Below the pieces are notes generated by a model, which was not told where the DNA came from, did no database searches, and saw only the letters and a program-made list of their open reading frames with translations. A DNA stretch of 64,000 bases from Thermodesulfobacterium geofontis OPF15 (lineage in GTDB: Bacteria > Desulfobacterota > Thermodesulfobacteria > Thermodesulfobacteriales > Thermodesulfobacteriaceae): positions 62,001 to 126,000 of the forward strand of contig NC_015682.1 of the NCBI RefSeq assembly GCF_000215975.1, given 5' to 3'. The position numbers were made by a program, and so were the translations under genes. Positions 26,004 through 35,104 of this stretch are shown one piece after another. Positions within the stretch are counted from its first letter, which is position 1; the number at the start of each line of letters is the position of its first letter.

Positions 26004-27470
26004 TTACTTCAAATTCATCAATAAATTTTGAACCGAAGTAGTCATAAAGTTTAAAAATAAATTGGGATATAAGCCAATCCAAAATACCAATATAGTTGGT
26101 AAAATAAGAGCTGCTAATTCGTTAATTTTTAAAGGCGGCATTTTTGCAACATTAGGATTTAGTTCTTGGAAGAATACTCTCTGATAAAGCCATAACATAT
26201 AAGCTGCTCCTACAATTACTCCTAAGGCTCCAAAAACTACCATAGTTTTATTAGAGAGGTATGTTCCTAAAAGAATAAGAAACTCCCCTATAAATCCATT
26301 GGTTCCTGGAAGACCAATAGAGGCTAAAGTAAATATCATAAAAAATGCAGCATATACAGGCATTGAGGTTGCAAGCCCTCCATAATAGCTTATAGCTCTA
26401 CTATGGGTCCTATCATAAACTATCCCTACACACATAAAGAGGGCACCAGTTACGATACCATGATTTATCATTTGTAAAATTGCACCTTTCATAGCTATGG
26501 GATTGAAGGAGAAAATGCCTAAGGTAACAAATCCCATATGGCTTACTGAACTATAAGCAATAAGCCTTTTCAAATCTTCTTCTACTAAACATACAAGACC
26601 AGCATAAATAATTGCGATTACTGAAAGAACTAACATTAATTTTGAAAAGTACAAAGCTGCTTGTGGAAACATAGGTAAAGCAAACCTTATAAATCCGTAG
26701 GCTCCTAATTTGATCAAGATACCAGCTAAGATAACAGATCCTGCAGTAGGAGCTTCTGTGTGAGCATCAGGAAGCCATGTATGAACAGGCCACATAGGAA
26801 CTTTAATAGCAAAAGCAATAGCAAAACCTAAGAAAAGAAGACTTTCAACTAAAAAGGGATATTTTTGATTAACAAGAATAGTATAATCAAAAGTGCCAAA
26901 TTTGATATAAAGATATATTATTCCAATTAACATGAAAACCGAACCAAAGAAGGTATAGAGAAAGAACTTTATAGTAGAGTATATTCTTCTTGGTCCGCCC
27001 CAAATTCCAATAATTAAATACATAGGAATTAGTATAGCTTCCCAAAAGAGATAAAATATAACCAAATCAAGAGCACAAAATGTTCCCACCATAGCAATAT
27101 TAGTAAAAAGAAGAGCTAAATAAAATTCCTTCACCAATTCCTTAATTGAATCCCAGGAAATTAATATACAAAGAAGTGTAGTTAAAGTTGAAAGAGGGAT
27201 AAAAAGAATACTTATACCGTCAACACCTAAAAAATAATAGGAATTAATAAACTCTATCCAGCGCTTTTTCTCTACGAACTGAAATCCAGTTTTAGAAAAA
27301 TCAAAATTCACAAGTAAATAAATAGACAAAATAGTATCAATAACAATAGTAATTAGGGATATCCATTTTATAAATGATTCATGCTTTCTATCAGTGAAAA
27401 GTATTATTAATATTCCAATAAGAGGAAACCAAAGAATCCAAGAAAGCAAATTATTTAATAAAAATTCCAT
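26004..27470 (-). CDS. nuoM: NADH-quinone oxidoreductase subunit M (NuoM)
   Basis: NuoM is the second antiporter-like subunit of the complex I membrane arm. The conserved blocks LFWEAILIPMYLIIGIWGG, VHTWLPDAHTEAPTAGSVILAG and LIAYSSVSHMGF with the pump Glu and Lys residues are present over 488 residues and about 14 membrane segments. I take the ATG for MEFLLNNLL as start because GGGGGAG lies at ribosome-binding distance; an in-frame TTG 18 bases upstream seems less likely. It is placed between nuoL and nuoN. Confidence 0.96.
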   Translation of the reverse strand: MEFLLNNLLSWILWFPLIGILIILFTDRKHESFIKWISLITIVIDTILSIYLLVNFDFSKTGFQFVEKKRWIEFINSYYFLGVDGISILFIPLSTLTTLLCILISWDSIKELVKEFYLALLFTNIAMVGTFCALDLVIFYLFWEAILIPMYLIIGIWGGPRRIYSTIKFFLYTFFGSVFMLIGIIYLYIKFGTFDYTILVNQKYPFLVESLLFLGFAIAFAIKVPMWPVHTWLPDAHTEAPTAGSVILAGILIKLGAYGFIRFALPMFPQAALYFSKLMLVLSVIAIIYAGLVCLVEEDLKRLIAYSSVSHMGFVTLGIFSFNPIAMKGAILQMINHGIVTGALFMCVGIVYDRTHSRAISYYGGLATSMPVYAAFFMIFTLASIGLPGTNGFIGEFLILLGTYLSNKTMVVFGALGVIVGAAYMLWLYQRVFFQELNPNVAKMPPLKINELAALILPTILVFWIGLYPNLFLNFMTTSVQNLLMNLK

Positions 27471-27488
27471 AGTACTCCCCCATCTCAA

Positions 27489-29462
27489 CTATTTCAAATA
27501 TAAATAAACTAAAAGATATACAATTATACCAATCAAAATAAAAGTAGAATAATGATTAATAATTCCGGTATGCAAAATTCTTAATCCTGTTCCGGTTATA
27601 TTTACAAGTTTTGCACTACCATTAACAATTCCTTCTATAATTGTATTGTCTGTAATAGCTACTACAATCTTTCTTGAAATCCATAAGGTAGGTCTTACAA
27701 TTGTATAATGATATAATTCATCAAAGTACCATTTTCTAAATAAAAAGGTATAAAGAGGTTTAACATTTTTAGATAATAATGTCTCAAGTTCTGGTTTCTT
27801 AATATATACTAACCAAGCTAAAAAGATTCCAAAGAGACCTGCCAATACTGAAAGAAGCATAAGTAAGTATTCTGTTGAATGGGAAACTTCGTGAACAACT
27901 CTTGGATGTCCAAGTACAGGTACTAAAAATTCTTCTATGTAATTTCTTCCACCTAAAGCTTGAGGAATTCCTATCCAACCAGCAACTATAGAACCTATAG
28001 CAAGAAAAATGAGAGGAACAGTCATAACTCTTGGAGACTCATGAGGTTTTCCATGTACATATTCCCAGCCTTTAAACTCTCCATAAAAAGCTCTAAAAAT
28101 AATCCTAAAGGTATAAAAGGCAGTCATTGCTGCAACTATCCATCCTATAAACCATATAAATTTACCCCAGGGATATTTAGAAAAGAAAGCTTGGGCTAAG
28201 ATTTCGTCTTTGCTAAAAAATCCTGCAAATCCAGGAATTCCAGAAATAGATAAACTCGCTATTAAAAGGGTCCAGTAAGTTATAGGCATATACTTTTTTA
28301 ATCCACCCATTATTCTTATGTCATTTGGATCTGGTGCATGATGAAGTAAATGAATAATACTTCCTGCTCCTAAGAATAAAAGTGCTTTAAAATAAGCATG
28401 AGTAAGAAGATGGAACATTCCCGCTATAAATGCTCCTACTCCACAAGCCATAAACATGTAACCAAGCTGAGAAAGGGTTGAATAAGCAATAACTCTTTTT
28501 ATATCAAATTGGGTTGGAGCAATAGTTGCTGACATAAAACAAGTAAACGCCCCAATTATAGCAACTATAAACATCATAGCAGAAGATAATTCAAAAAGAG
28601 GATTAAGTCTACATACCATAAAAACTCCAGCTGTAACCATGGTAGCAGCATGGATTAAAGCTGAAACAGGAGTAGGACCTTCCATAGCATCAGGAAGCCA
28701 TACATGAAGCGGAAATTGGGCACTTTTCCCCATAGCTCCACAAAATAAAAGAAAAGCAATTAAAAAAGGAACATGAACTTGGTAACCTAAGATTTCTATA
28801 TATTTATTAGAAATTTCTGGAAATTTTGGAAAGATTTCATAATAATATAAGGTTCCTAAAAAATAAAAGGCTGTAAAAATTCCTAAAGCAAAACCAAAAT
28901 CTCCTATTCTATTAACTATAAAAGCCTTTTTTCCCGCATCAGAAGCACTCTTTTTCTGATACCAATAACCAATAAGTAGATAAGAACAAAGTCCAACTCC
29001 CTCCCATCCTAAATAAAGCTGAGCTAAATTATTAGAAAGTACAAGCATTAACATAAAGAAAGTAAAAAGCGATATATAAGCAAAAAATCTATAATATCCT
29101 GGATCCCCTCCCATATATCCCACAGAATACACATGAATAAGAAATGATACACAAGTTACCATAGTTATCATTGCCGCAGAAAGAGGATCAACTAAAAATC
29201 CTAATCCAACCTTTAGATCATAAGCAAACATCCAGGTATAGATATCAAATTGATATATCTTTCCATTTATAACCTCTATTAATACTTTAACAGAAAGTAA
29301 AAAGCTAAAAAATAAAGCTAATATAGGTAAAAGGTGAGCTTTGTCTCTAAAATATTTCTTACCAAAAATAAGAGTTATAACACTTGCTATTAAAGGTAAA
29401 AAGGGAATCAAAAACACATAAATATCAAAATTGGTAATTAATTCAAATTGTTTTTCAACCAT
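27489..29462 (-). CDS. nuoL: NADH-quinone oxidoreductase subunit L (NuoL)
   Basis: NuoL is the distal antiporter-like subunit, with the long lateral helix that spans the membrane arm. The 657-residue protein shows GWEGVGLCSYLLIGYW, QFPLHVWLPDAMEGPTPVSALIHAATMVTAG, and AYSTLSQLGYMF, all diagnostic. The C-terminal part (about residues 510-657) holds the lateral-helix region and final membrane anchor. It begins three bases after nuoK and is followed by nuoM. Size and motif content are normal. Confidence 0.97.
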   Translation of the reverse strand: MVEKQFELITNFDIYVFLIPFLPLIASVITLIFGKKYFRDKAHLLPILALFFSFLLSVKVLIEVINGKIYQFDIYTWMFAYDLKVGLGFLVDPLSAAMITMVTCVSFLIHVYSVGYMGGDPGYYRFFAYISLFTFFMLMLVLSNNLAQLYLGWEGVGLCSYLLIGYWYQKKSASDAGKKAFIVNRIGDFGFALGIFTAFYFLGTLYYYEIFPKFPEISNKYIEILGYQVHVPFLIAFLLFCGAMGKSAQFPLHVWLPDAMEGPTPVSALIHAATMVTAGVFMVCRLNPLFELSSAMMFIVAIIGAFTCFMSATIAPTQFDIKRVIAYSTLSQLGYMFMACGVGAFIAGMFHLLTHAYFKALLFLGAGSIIHLLHHAPDPNDIRIMGGLKKYMPITYWTLLIASLSISGIPGFAGFFSKDEILAQAFFSKYPWGKFIWFIGWIVAAMTAFYTFRIIFRAFYGEFKGWEYVHGKPHESPRVMTVPLIFLAIGSIVAGWIGIPQALGGRNYIEEFLVPVLGHPRVVHEVSHSTEYLLMLLSVLAGLFGIFLAWLVYIKKPELETLLSKNVKPLYTFLFRKWYFDELYHYTIVRPTLWISRKIVVAITDNTIIEGIVNGSAKLVNITGTGLRILHTGIINHYSTFILIGIIVYLLVYLYLK

Positions 29463-29465
29463 ACC

Positions 29466-29768
29466 TTACCCCTTAAAAGTTGTAATCTCATCTGAATAAA
29501 CCGTTTTAAGCCTTTTATATATCAAAACAACTAAACTTAGTCCTATAGCAGCTTCAGCTGCAGCCATAGCTATAATAAAAAATACTATAATATATCCACT
29601 TATATCCTTAGTAAAATGAGAGATAGCAGCAAATAACACAATAAGTCCATTGAGCATTATCTCTATAGAGATAAGAATAACAATGAGATTTCTTCTGGTA
29701 AGAAATCCGAAAAGTCCTATCAAGAAAAGAATTATAGCTAAAATAATATATTGCTCTAAGCTTGGCAT
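29466..29768 (-). CDS. nuoK: NADH-quinone oxidoreductase subunit K (NuoK)
   Basis: NuoK is a three-helix complex I membrane subunit resembling MrpC. The 100-residue product has the membrane glutamates expected of the family in VILISIEIMLNGLIVLF and MAAAEAAIGLSLVVLIY. Length and position between nuoJ and nuoL are canonical. A ribosome-binding site (AAGGAGGT) precedes the ATG. Confidence 0.96.
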   Translation of the reverse strand: MPSLEQYIILAIILFLIGLFGFLTRRNLIVILISIEIMLNGLIVLFAAISHFTKDISGYIIVFFIIAMAAAEAAIGLSLVVLIYKRLKTVYSDEITTFKG

Positions 29769-29783
29769 TTTACCTCCTTATTT

Positions 29784-30308
29784 TTATTCAAAAGTTTTTA
29801 CTTTTCTTATTAAAAACACAGCACCAAGTATAGCTACTAATAGAATCACACCTATTATTTCAAATTGTAAAAGATAGGATTTAAAAAGATAATTTGCTAT
29901 CCACCATACATTACTTTTTTCCTCTACAGTAAAAGGTAAATAGGCTTTAAAGGATGGTTTTAAAGATATTAAGCTAAAAAAATTTATCATTGAAAAGGCT
30001 CCAAAAACTAAGAAAATTATAGCTATTAAACTTGCTTTTCTTATAAAAATATTTCTTTTAGTCTCTTTTCTTAAATTTATTAAATAAACCACAAATAAAA
30101 AGAGAACTAATATAGCACCTGCATAAACTATTATCTGGACAACAGTTAGAAATTCTGCACCAAGTGTTAAAAGTAAGAAAGCTTGATGAATTATCATCAC
30201 TAATACTAATAAAACTGTATATACCGGATGTCTTGAAAAGATAGCAAAAATACTTGAAAATATCATTACAATAGCTAAGTAATAAAAAATTATCAAATCC
30301 CAATTCAT
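29784..30308 (-). CDS. nuoJ: NADH-quinone oxidoreductase subunit J (NuoJ)
   Basis: NuoJ is a membrane subunit at the junction of the quinone site and the pump modules. The 174-residue protein has five hydrophobic segments and the family block AEFLTVVQIIVYAGAILVLFLFVV, containing the conserved pi-bulge helix with Tyr-Ala-Gly. It starts two bases after nuoI. The loop between the fourth and fifth segments is short, as in other thermophilic versions. Confidence 0.94.
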   Translation of the reverse strand: MNWDLIIFYYLAIVMIFSSIFAIFSRHPVYTVLLVLVMIIHQAFLLLTLGAEFLTVVQIIVYAGAILVLFLFVVYLINLRKETKRNIFIRKASLIAIIFLVFGAFSMINFFSLISLKPSFKAYLPFTVEEKSNVWWIANYLFKSYLLQFEIIGVILLVAILGAVFLIRKVKTFE

Positions 30309-30310
30309 AT

Positions 30311-30853
30311 CTATACCCCTGTAAATTGGCGTTTTTTTGCAGGTAAAAACTTTTCAGGAATACCTCTTGGTTTCCAGAAAGGATTTAAATAGGGTCTCTT
30401 TTGAGTAACTATAAATTCATCCCAGTTTTTAAGAAGCCTTTCCTTATCAAAAAAGAGATCCTCTCTTTTAAATCCTATATATTCATAATATTCTGTAAGA
30501 ACAATTGCATTTACTGGACAAACCTCCTCACAATAACCGCAATAAACACATCTTAGAGCTTCTATTTCATATTTGATAATTTTTCTTTTCTTTGTCTCTG
30601 GATCTGTCTCATATTCTATATTTATGCATCTTGAGGGACAAACTTTTACACAACGTAAACAAGCTATGCATAAAGTATCTCCTGTATTTTCATCCCTTAC
30701 TAATGCATGGCGTCCTCTAAAACCTGGAGCAGGAACTGGTCTCACCTTATCGTAATACTGAATAGTTACTGGTCTAGCAAATAACATCTTTCTTAGAGTT
30801 AAAGCAAGTCCCTTTAAGATTTCAATAAGTAAAGCCTTTTCCAATATCTTCAT
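30311..30853 (-). CDS. nuoI: NADH-quinone oxidoreductase subunit I (NuoI)
   Basis: NuoI carries the two tetranuclear clusters N6a and N6b that pass electrons towards NuoB. The 180-residue protein shows two complete ferredoxin motifs, CIACLRCVKVCPSRC and CVYCGYCEEVCPVNA, and an N-terminal amphipathic segment for membrane association (KMLFARPVTIQYYDK). It lies 12 bases after nuoH. Because the operon lacks nuoEFG, electrons probably enter near here from a ferredoxin-like partner. Confidence 0.96.
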   Translation of the reverse strand: MKILEKALLIEILKGLALTLRKMLFARPVTIQYYDKVRPVPAPGFRGRHALVRDENTGDTLCIACLRCVKVCPSRCINIEYETDPETKKRKIIKYEIEALRCVYCGYCEEVCPVNAIVLTEYYEYIGFKREDLFFDKERLLKNWDEFIVTQKRPYLNPFWKPRGIPEKFLPAKKRQFTGV

Positions 30854-30865
30854 TACTCTACCCTC

Positions 30866-31837
30866 TTAGAATATTAGTTTCAAAAGAGCAGTTAAAAACA
30901 AATTAATAATTCCAACAGGAATTAATACTTTCCAACCAAGTCCCATTAATTGGTCATAACGATAACGAGGAAGAGTTGCTCTAACCCAAATATAAACAAA
31001 TAAGAGAAAATATAATTTTATAAGAAACCAGAAAAAAGGAACATAAGGAACTTCAAAAGGCCCAACCCAACCACCTAAAAAACAAGTAACCGCAAGTGCA
31101 CTCATAACAACCATACCAAAATATTCTGCTAAATAAAATATAGCAAATCTCATAGCACTATATTCTACAAAGTATCCTGCAACAAGCTCTGTTTCTGCTT
31201 CTGGCAAATCAAAGGGAACTCTATTACATTCTGCTATAGCTGAAATTATAAATACATAAAAGGCAATAATCTGAGGAATAAGATAAATTTTATAGGGAGA
31301 ATAAATTTGAGCCTTAACAATATCTATTAAATTAAGACTTCCTGCCATAAGAACTACACTCAAAAGAGCAAGGCTCATAGCAATTTCATAGCTAATAACT
31401 TGAGCACTTGCTCTTAAACCTCCTAAAAAAGCATATCTTGAATTAGATGCCCATCCTGAAAGAATTACTCCATAGGCACTAAGGGAACTCAAGGCTAAAA
31501 TAAACAATAATCCAACGTTTATATTACTAATTACAAATTTTTCCCAAAGAGGAATAAGAGCAACGCCTGTTCCTGCACAAACAAGAGAAATGAAAGGAGC
31601 TATATAAAATATAGGTTTATCAACTCCATAAGGAACAAGATCCTCCTTAGTTAATAATTTTAACATATCTGCAATAGGCTGAAGTAACCCCCTTGGACCA
31701 ACCCTATTAGGACCAAGCCTTTGCTGCATACGAGCTATAATTTTTCTTTCTGCATAGGTTAAATAGGCTACATGAAGTAAGGCGATAACTAATAAGATAA
31801 CTGCAGTTATTAAAAAATATATTAATCTCTCTAACAT
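30866..31837 (-). CDS. nuoH: NADH-quinone oxidoreductase subunit H (NuoH)
   Basis: NuoH forms much of the quinone-access channel in the complex I membrane arm. The 323-residue protein has eight hydrophobic segments and the family blocks ARMQQRLGPNRVGPRGLLQPIADMLK, YEIAMSLALL, PFDLPEAETELVAGY with the acidic channel residues, and RATLPRYRYDQLMGLGWK. It lies between nuoD and nuoI as usual. No unusual insertion is seen. Confidence 0.97.
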   Translation of the reverse strand: MLERLIYFLITAVILLVIALLHVAYLTYAERKIIARMQQRLGPNRVGPRGLLQPIADMLKLLTKEDLVPYGVDKPIFYIAPFISLVCAGTGVALIPLWEKFVISNINVGLLFILALSSLSAYGVILSGWASNSRYAFLGGLRASAQVISYEIAMSLALLSVVLMAGSLNLIDIVKAQIYSPYKIYLIPQIIAFYVFIISAIAECNRVPFDLPEAETELVAGYFVEYSAMRFAIFYLAEYFGMVVMSALAVTCFLGGWVGPFEVPYVPFFWFLIKLYFLLFVYIWVRATLPRYRYDQLMGLGWKVLIPVGIINLFLTALLKLIF

Positions 31838-31846
31838 CTTTCCTCC

Positions 31847-33076
31847 TTATCTATCAGAATCACCTAAAACAATGTCTAAGGTACCTATTATTGCTATAAG
31901 GTCTGCAATTAAGTGATTTTTAGCCATATATGGAATAGCTGAAATATGAACAAAAGAAGGTGTTCTAACTCTTAATCTCCAGGGTTTATTTGAACCATCA
32001 CTTACTACATAAACTGCTAATTCTCCTTTTGGAGATTCTATAGAAGCAAATGCCTCTCCAGGAGGAATTACAGGAACTTCTTCTCCCTTAAAAATAACCC
32101 CTTTCTTAGGTACAGGTTTAGGTTCAGGTTTTCTTATTTTCTCAGGCATTAAAAGATCAGGAGCATTTTCTGCAACTACTGGTTCTCCTTGAGTCTCAGG
32201 AAGTTTATCTAAACATTGTCTTATAATTCTGTTTGACTGTCTCAATTCTTCCATTCTAACACGATATCTATCGTAGGTATCACCATTTTTACCTGTAGGA
32301 ACAATAAATTCTACTTCCCCATAGGCATCATAAGGTCTAAATTTCCTTACATCATAAGGTACCCCAGAACCTCTTAAAACTGGACCAGTTAATCCAAGAT
32401 TTATAGCATCTTCTGCAGGAACAACTGCTACTCCCTTAGTTCTTTTAAGCCAAATTCTATTTACATCAATTAAAGTTTCATAATCATAAATTCTTGATGG
32501 GAATTCTTCAGTAAATTTATAAAGCTCATCTATAATTTCTTGGGTAAAATCTTGCCTTACTCCACCAACTCTAACATAAGTATGAGTAAGTCTTGCACCA
32601 CAAATTTTTTCATAAATATTTAAAAGCCATTCTCTGTCTCTAAAACAATATAAAAATACCGTCATAGCTCCTATATCAAGTGCATGAGTAGCAAGCCAAA
32701 GTAAATGATTACAAATTCTTGCCATCTCACAAACAATAGTTCTCAACAGTTTTGCTCTTCTGGGAACCTCTAAACCCATAAGTTTTTCAAAAGCTAAAGC
32801 AAAAGCAGTGTTATTTGCAGCTGAAGCTATATAGTCTAAACGGTCACTTAATACAATAGTTTGATTATAATTTAGAGTTTCAGCTAATTTCTCAACTCCT
32901 CTATGGAGATAACCTATTATAGGTGTACAGTTAACAATAGTTTCTCCTTCTAATTCCAGAAAAAGTCTTAAAACTCCGTGAGTAGAAGGATGCTGAGGCC
33001 CCATATTAAGATAAAAGGGCTCTTCCCATTTCTCTTCATTCACTTGTTTTTTATTAATTTCTAAATATGTAGCCAT
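31847..33076 (-). CDS. nuoD: NADH-quinone oxidoreductase subunit D (NuoD)
   Basis: NuoD is the 49-kDa homologue that builds the quinone site with NuoB; it descends from the large subunit of [NiFe] hydrogenases but lacks the metal cysteines. The 409-residue protein shows [15 protein letters not shown] and [12 protein letters not shown] with the quinone-binding His/Tyr region. Near residues 305-325 there is a Lys/Pro-rich insertion ([12 protein letters not shown]) that looks like a flexible surface loop. The C-terminus reads DIVLGDSDR where DIVFGEVDR is usual. It follows nuoC by ten bases and is not fused to it. Confidence 0.96.
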   Translation of the reverse strand: MATYLEINKKQVNEEKWEEPFYLNMGPQHPSTHGVLRLFLELEGETIVNCTPIIGYLHRGVEKLAETLNYNQTIVLSDRLDYIASAANNTAFALAFEKLMGLEVPRRAKLLRTIVCEMARICNHLLWLATHALDIGAMTVFLYCFRDREWLLNIYEKICGARLTHTYVRVGGVRQDFTQEIIDELYKFTEEFPSRIYDYETLIDVNRIWLKRTKGVAVVPAEDAINLGLTGPVLRGSGVPYDVRKFRPYDAYGEVEFIVPTGKNGDTYDRYRVRMEELRQSNRIIRQCLDKLPETQGEPVVAENAPDLLMPEKIRKPEPKPVPKKGVIFKGEEVPVIPPGEAFASIESPKGELAVYVVSDGSNKPWRLRVRTPSFVHISAIPYMAKNHLIADLIAIIGTLDIVLGDSDR

Positions 33077-33086
33077 ATTCTCACCT

Positions 33087-33602
33087 TTAACTTTGTTGTT
33101 TAACCTTTTCTTTTAATTCTTTATATGTTTTCCATTCTTGTTCTTCTTCTAAATAAACTGGATAATCCTTTCTTAAAGGATGCCCCTCCCAATCATCAGG
33201 CATAAGAATTCTTTTTAAATTAGGATGTCCTTTAAAATTTATACCAAACATATCATAACATTCTCTTTCAAACCAATTAGCTGTTTCCCATAAAAGGGTT
33301 ACTGAATATTGCCAACAATCCTTTTCTGGAATCCTTACTTTTAATCTCAAAAGAATTTTAGTATCAAGGTTATAAAGATGATAAACTACCTCAAAACGTT
33401 CTTCAAAATTTTTGTATTTGTAATCTAAATAATCCACTCCACAAAGATCAATTAAATATTTAAACCCCTTTTCCTCTTTTAGATATTTCATTAAATCTAA
33501 AAAACCACTTCTTTTACAAATTAAAGTAGGATAATCTTTTTCTTGAATTTCTATAATTACAGAGGAAAATTTTTCTTTTAGTTCATTTAATAATTCTTCC
33601 AT
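33087..33602 (-). CDS. nuoC: NADH-quinone oxidoreductase subunit C (NuoC)
   Basis: NuoC is the 30-kDa subunit of the peripheral arm that packs against NuoD. The 171-residue product has the diagnostic block [44 protein letters not shown]. It is separate from NuoD, unlike the fused NuoCD of enterobacteria. It begins three bases after nuoB and ends ten bases before nuoD. Confidence 0.96.
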   Translation of the reverse strand: MEELLNELKEKFSSVIIEIQEKDYPTLICKRSGFLDLMKYLKEEKGFKYLIDLCGVDYLDYKYKNFEERFEVVYHLYNLDTKILLRLKVRIPEKDCWQYSVTLLWETANWFERECYDMFGINFKGHPNLKRILMPDDWEGHPLRKDYPVYLEEEQEWKTYKELKEKVKQQS

Positions 33603-33605
33603 CTT

Positions 33606-34121
33606 TTATCTCCAAAATCCCCATTTTTTAGCTTCACTTTTTATTTTTTGTTGAAGATTTAATAGTCCAAAAAGTAATGCCTCTGGTCTTGGAGGACAGC
33701 CCGGAATATAAATATCTACAGGTAAAAATTCATCTGCTCCCTGAGCAACAGAATAAGTTTTAAAAATACCGCCAGAACAAGCACAACTTCCCATAGCAAT
33801 TACATATTTTGGTTCAGGCATTTGATCATACACTCTTCTCACAATAGGAGCCATTTTTTTAGTAACTGTTCCTGCAACAATAAGAACATCTGCTTGGCGA
33901 GGTGTTGCTCTAAAAATTATTCCATACCTGTCTAAATCAAAATGACTTGCTCCTGTTGCCATCATTTCAATAGCACAGCAAGCAAGACCAAAGGTTACAG
34001 GCCACATTGAACCTGCTCGAGCCCAATTGATTATCTTATCAATGGGACTCAAAACTACAGGTGTTCCTGGAATTTGTCTAATGCCTGGTGCTATTTCAAT
34101 AGTTTCTTTCTCTATTCCCAT
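33606..34121 (-). CDS. nuoB: NADH-quinone oxidoreductase subunit B (NuoB)
   Basis: NuoB holds cluster N2, the last electron carrier before quinone. The 171-residue product contains the tandem cysteines [21 protein letters not shown] and the final ligand in [15 protein letters not shown]. The N-terminal segment matches NuoB rather than a hydrogenase small subunit, and the neighbours settle the matter. Its start overlaps nuoA by ten bases, so the two are translationally coupled. Confidence 0.97.
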   Translation of the reverse strand: MGIEKETIEIAPGIRQIPGTPVVLSPIDKIINWARAGSMWPVTFGLACCAIEMMATGASHFDLDRYGIIFRATPRQADVLIVAGTVTKKMAPIVRRVYDQMPEPKYVIAMGSCACSGGIFKTYSVAQGADEFLPVDIYIPGCPPRPEALLFGLLNLQQKIKSEAKKWGFWR

Positions 34122-34474
34122 TTTAATGCTCCTTCACTCCAAGCATAAATATAGGCTATTAATAACATTAATACAAAAACCCCTATTTCTATAAATCCAA
34201 ACCAGCTTAATTCTTCAAAAATAACTGCCCATGGATAAAGAAATATTATTTCCACATCAAATACCAAAAATATAACTGCTATTAAATAAAATCTCACTCT
34301 AAAAGGGATTCTCGCATCACCTGAAGGATCAAGACCACATTCATAAGGAATTAATTTTTCTGGATGTTTTCTTCTTGGACCTAAAAGAAGGTTAAGTGCA
34401 ACAAGAGCTATACCAAGCACTAAAAGAAGTAAAGCAAAAATAAAAAGATTAAAATATGGTCCCATTTTAGCCAC
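34112..34474 (-). CDS. nuoA: NADH-quinone oxidoreductase subunit A (NuoA)
   Basis: NuoA is a three-helix membrane subunit near the quinone site. The 120-residue protein has the family blocks [27 protein letters not shown] and [13 protein letters not shown], including the conserved loop cysteine. It overlaps the upstream ferredoxin-like gene by eight bases and nuoB by ten. The order A-B-C-D-H-I-J-K-L-M-N is complete, with E, F and G absent. Confidence 0.96.
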   Translation of the reverse strand: MAKMGPYFNLFIFALLLLVLGIALVALNLLLGPRRKHPEKLIPYECGLDPSGDARIPFRVRFYLIAVIFLVFDVEIIFLYPWAVIFEELSWFGFIEIGVFVLMLLIAYIYAWSEGALKWE

Positions 34475-34925
34475 TCTCCTCTTCTGGTTTTGCTCCTTCT
34501 TCTGCCTTTGGTTTTGGTTTAACTTCCACTTTTTTAACTTCTAAAGCTTTATTAGGACAAGCACTCACGCAAAAAGGAAGCTCACCCTTAATAATCCTAT
34601 CATAACAAAGATCACATTTATTGATTGTTCCTGTATTAAAATTAAATTTAGGAACACCCCAAGGACAAGCCTCAACACAATTTTTACACCCTACACATAA
34701 CATCATATCAAAAGTTACTGCTCCGTCCTTAATACTTATTGCACCTACAGGACAAGCAGCTCCACATTGAGGCTTTTTACAATGCATACAAGAAAAATAA
34801 TAGAATTTATCCCCTACTTTATAAATTCCACAATTACTTAATCCAAAATGATTTTCAGCACAAGCTTTTACGCATTCCTCGCATCCATCACAAACTTCAG
34901 GATTATGTTGAATTTTATAAGACAT
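34467..34925 (-). CDS. Four-cluster 4Fe-4S ferredoxin-type protein heading the nuo operon
   Basis: A 152-residue electron carrier of the HycB/CooF/DmsB type with four cysteine groups: CDGCEECVKAC, CMHCKKPQCGAACP, CVGCKNCVEACP and CDLCYDRI...CVSACP. This pattern is compatible with four 4Fe-4S clusters. No Tat or Sec signal is present, so it is cytoplasmic. The C-terminus is a charged Lys/Glu/Pro tail. Because it is the first gene of a complex I operon lacking nuoEFG and overlaps nuoA, it probably feeds electrons into the complex from ferredoxin or another donor. That role is an inference from position. Confidence 0.85.
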   Translation of the reverse strand: MSYKIQHNPEVCDGCEECVKACAENHFGLSNCGIYKVGDKFYYFSCMHCKKPQCGAACPVGAISIKDGAVTFDMMLCVGCKNCVEACPWGVPKFNFNTGTINKCDLCYDRIIKGELPFCVSACPNKALEVKKVEVKPKPKAEEGAKPEEESG

Positions 34926-34977
34926 ATATCCTTCCCTGATTATTAATTTTTAGATTATTTTGGATTTTTTATTTTGC

Positions 34978-34996
34978 TCATTAAAAAGTCAAGTTT
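34978..34996 (-). promoter_or_regulatory. Probable nuo operon upstream element containing a -35 box
   Basis: Minus-strand TTGACT (34992-34987) lies in a 19-base sequence identical to one before recA. It precedes the ferredoxin-like first gene of the nuo operon by about 55 bases. A convincing -10 box is lacking: a 17-base spacer gives only AAAAAT. The 179-base gap between the scpA-like gene and this operon otherwise holds a short hairpin and no gene. Confidence 0.4.
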
Positions 34997-34997
34997 T

Positions 34998-35016
34998 AAA
35001 AAAGTGATAAACACTT
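34998..35016 (-). terminator. Weak hairpin after the scpA-like gene
   Basis: Minus-strand AAGTG (35016-35012) and CACTT (35006-35002) pair around a five-base loop, with the T run of the second arm continuing to TTTTTT. The stem is only five base pairs, so it would be a weak terminator separating the ppsA-scpA transcript from the nuo operon. Confidence 0.3.
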
Positions 35017-35104
35017 ATAATTCCCCTTCTCTCTTAGAAATTTTTTAATTTTTATTCAATTTTCTTAATTTTTCTTTATTTTTTTATTTTAAGCGTTTTT
35101 ACTA

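Noticed and set aside
27960-28199. Plus-strand 79-codon open frame
   Set aside because: It is antisense to the middle of nuoL, with Ser/Asn/Tyr-rich sequence typical of a shadow frame.
34926-35104. Possible small RNA gene in the largest gap near the nuo operon
   Set aside because: The gap has only AT-rich sequence, a five-base-pair hairpin and the -35-like element; no folded RNA family was recognised.
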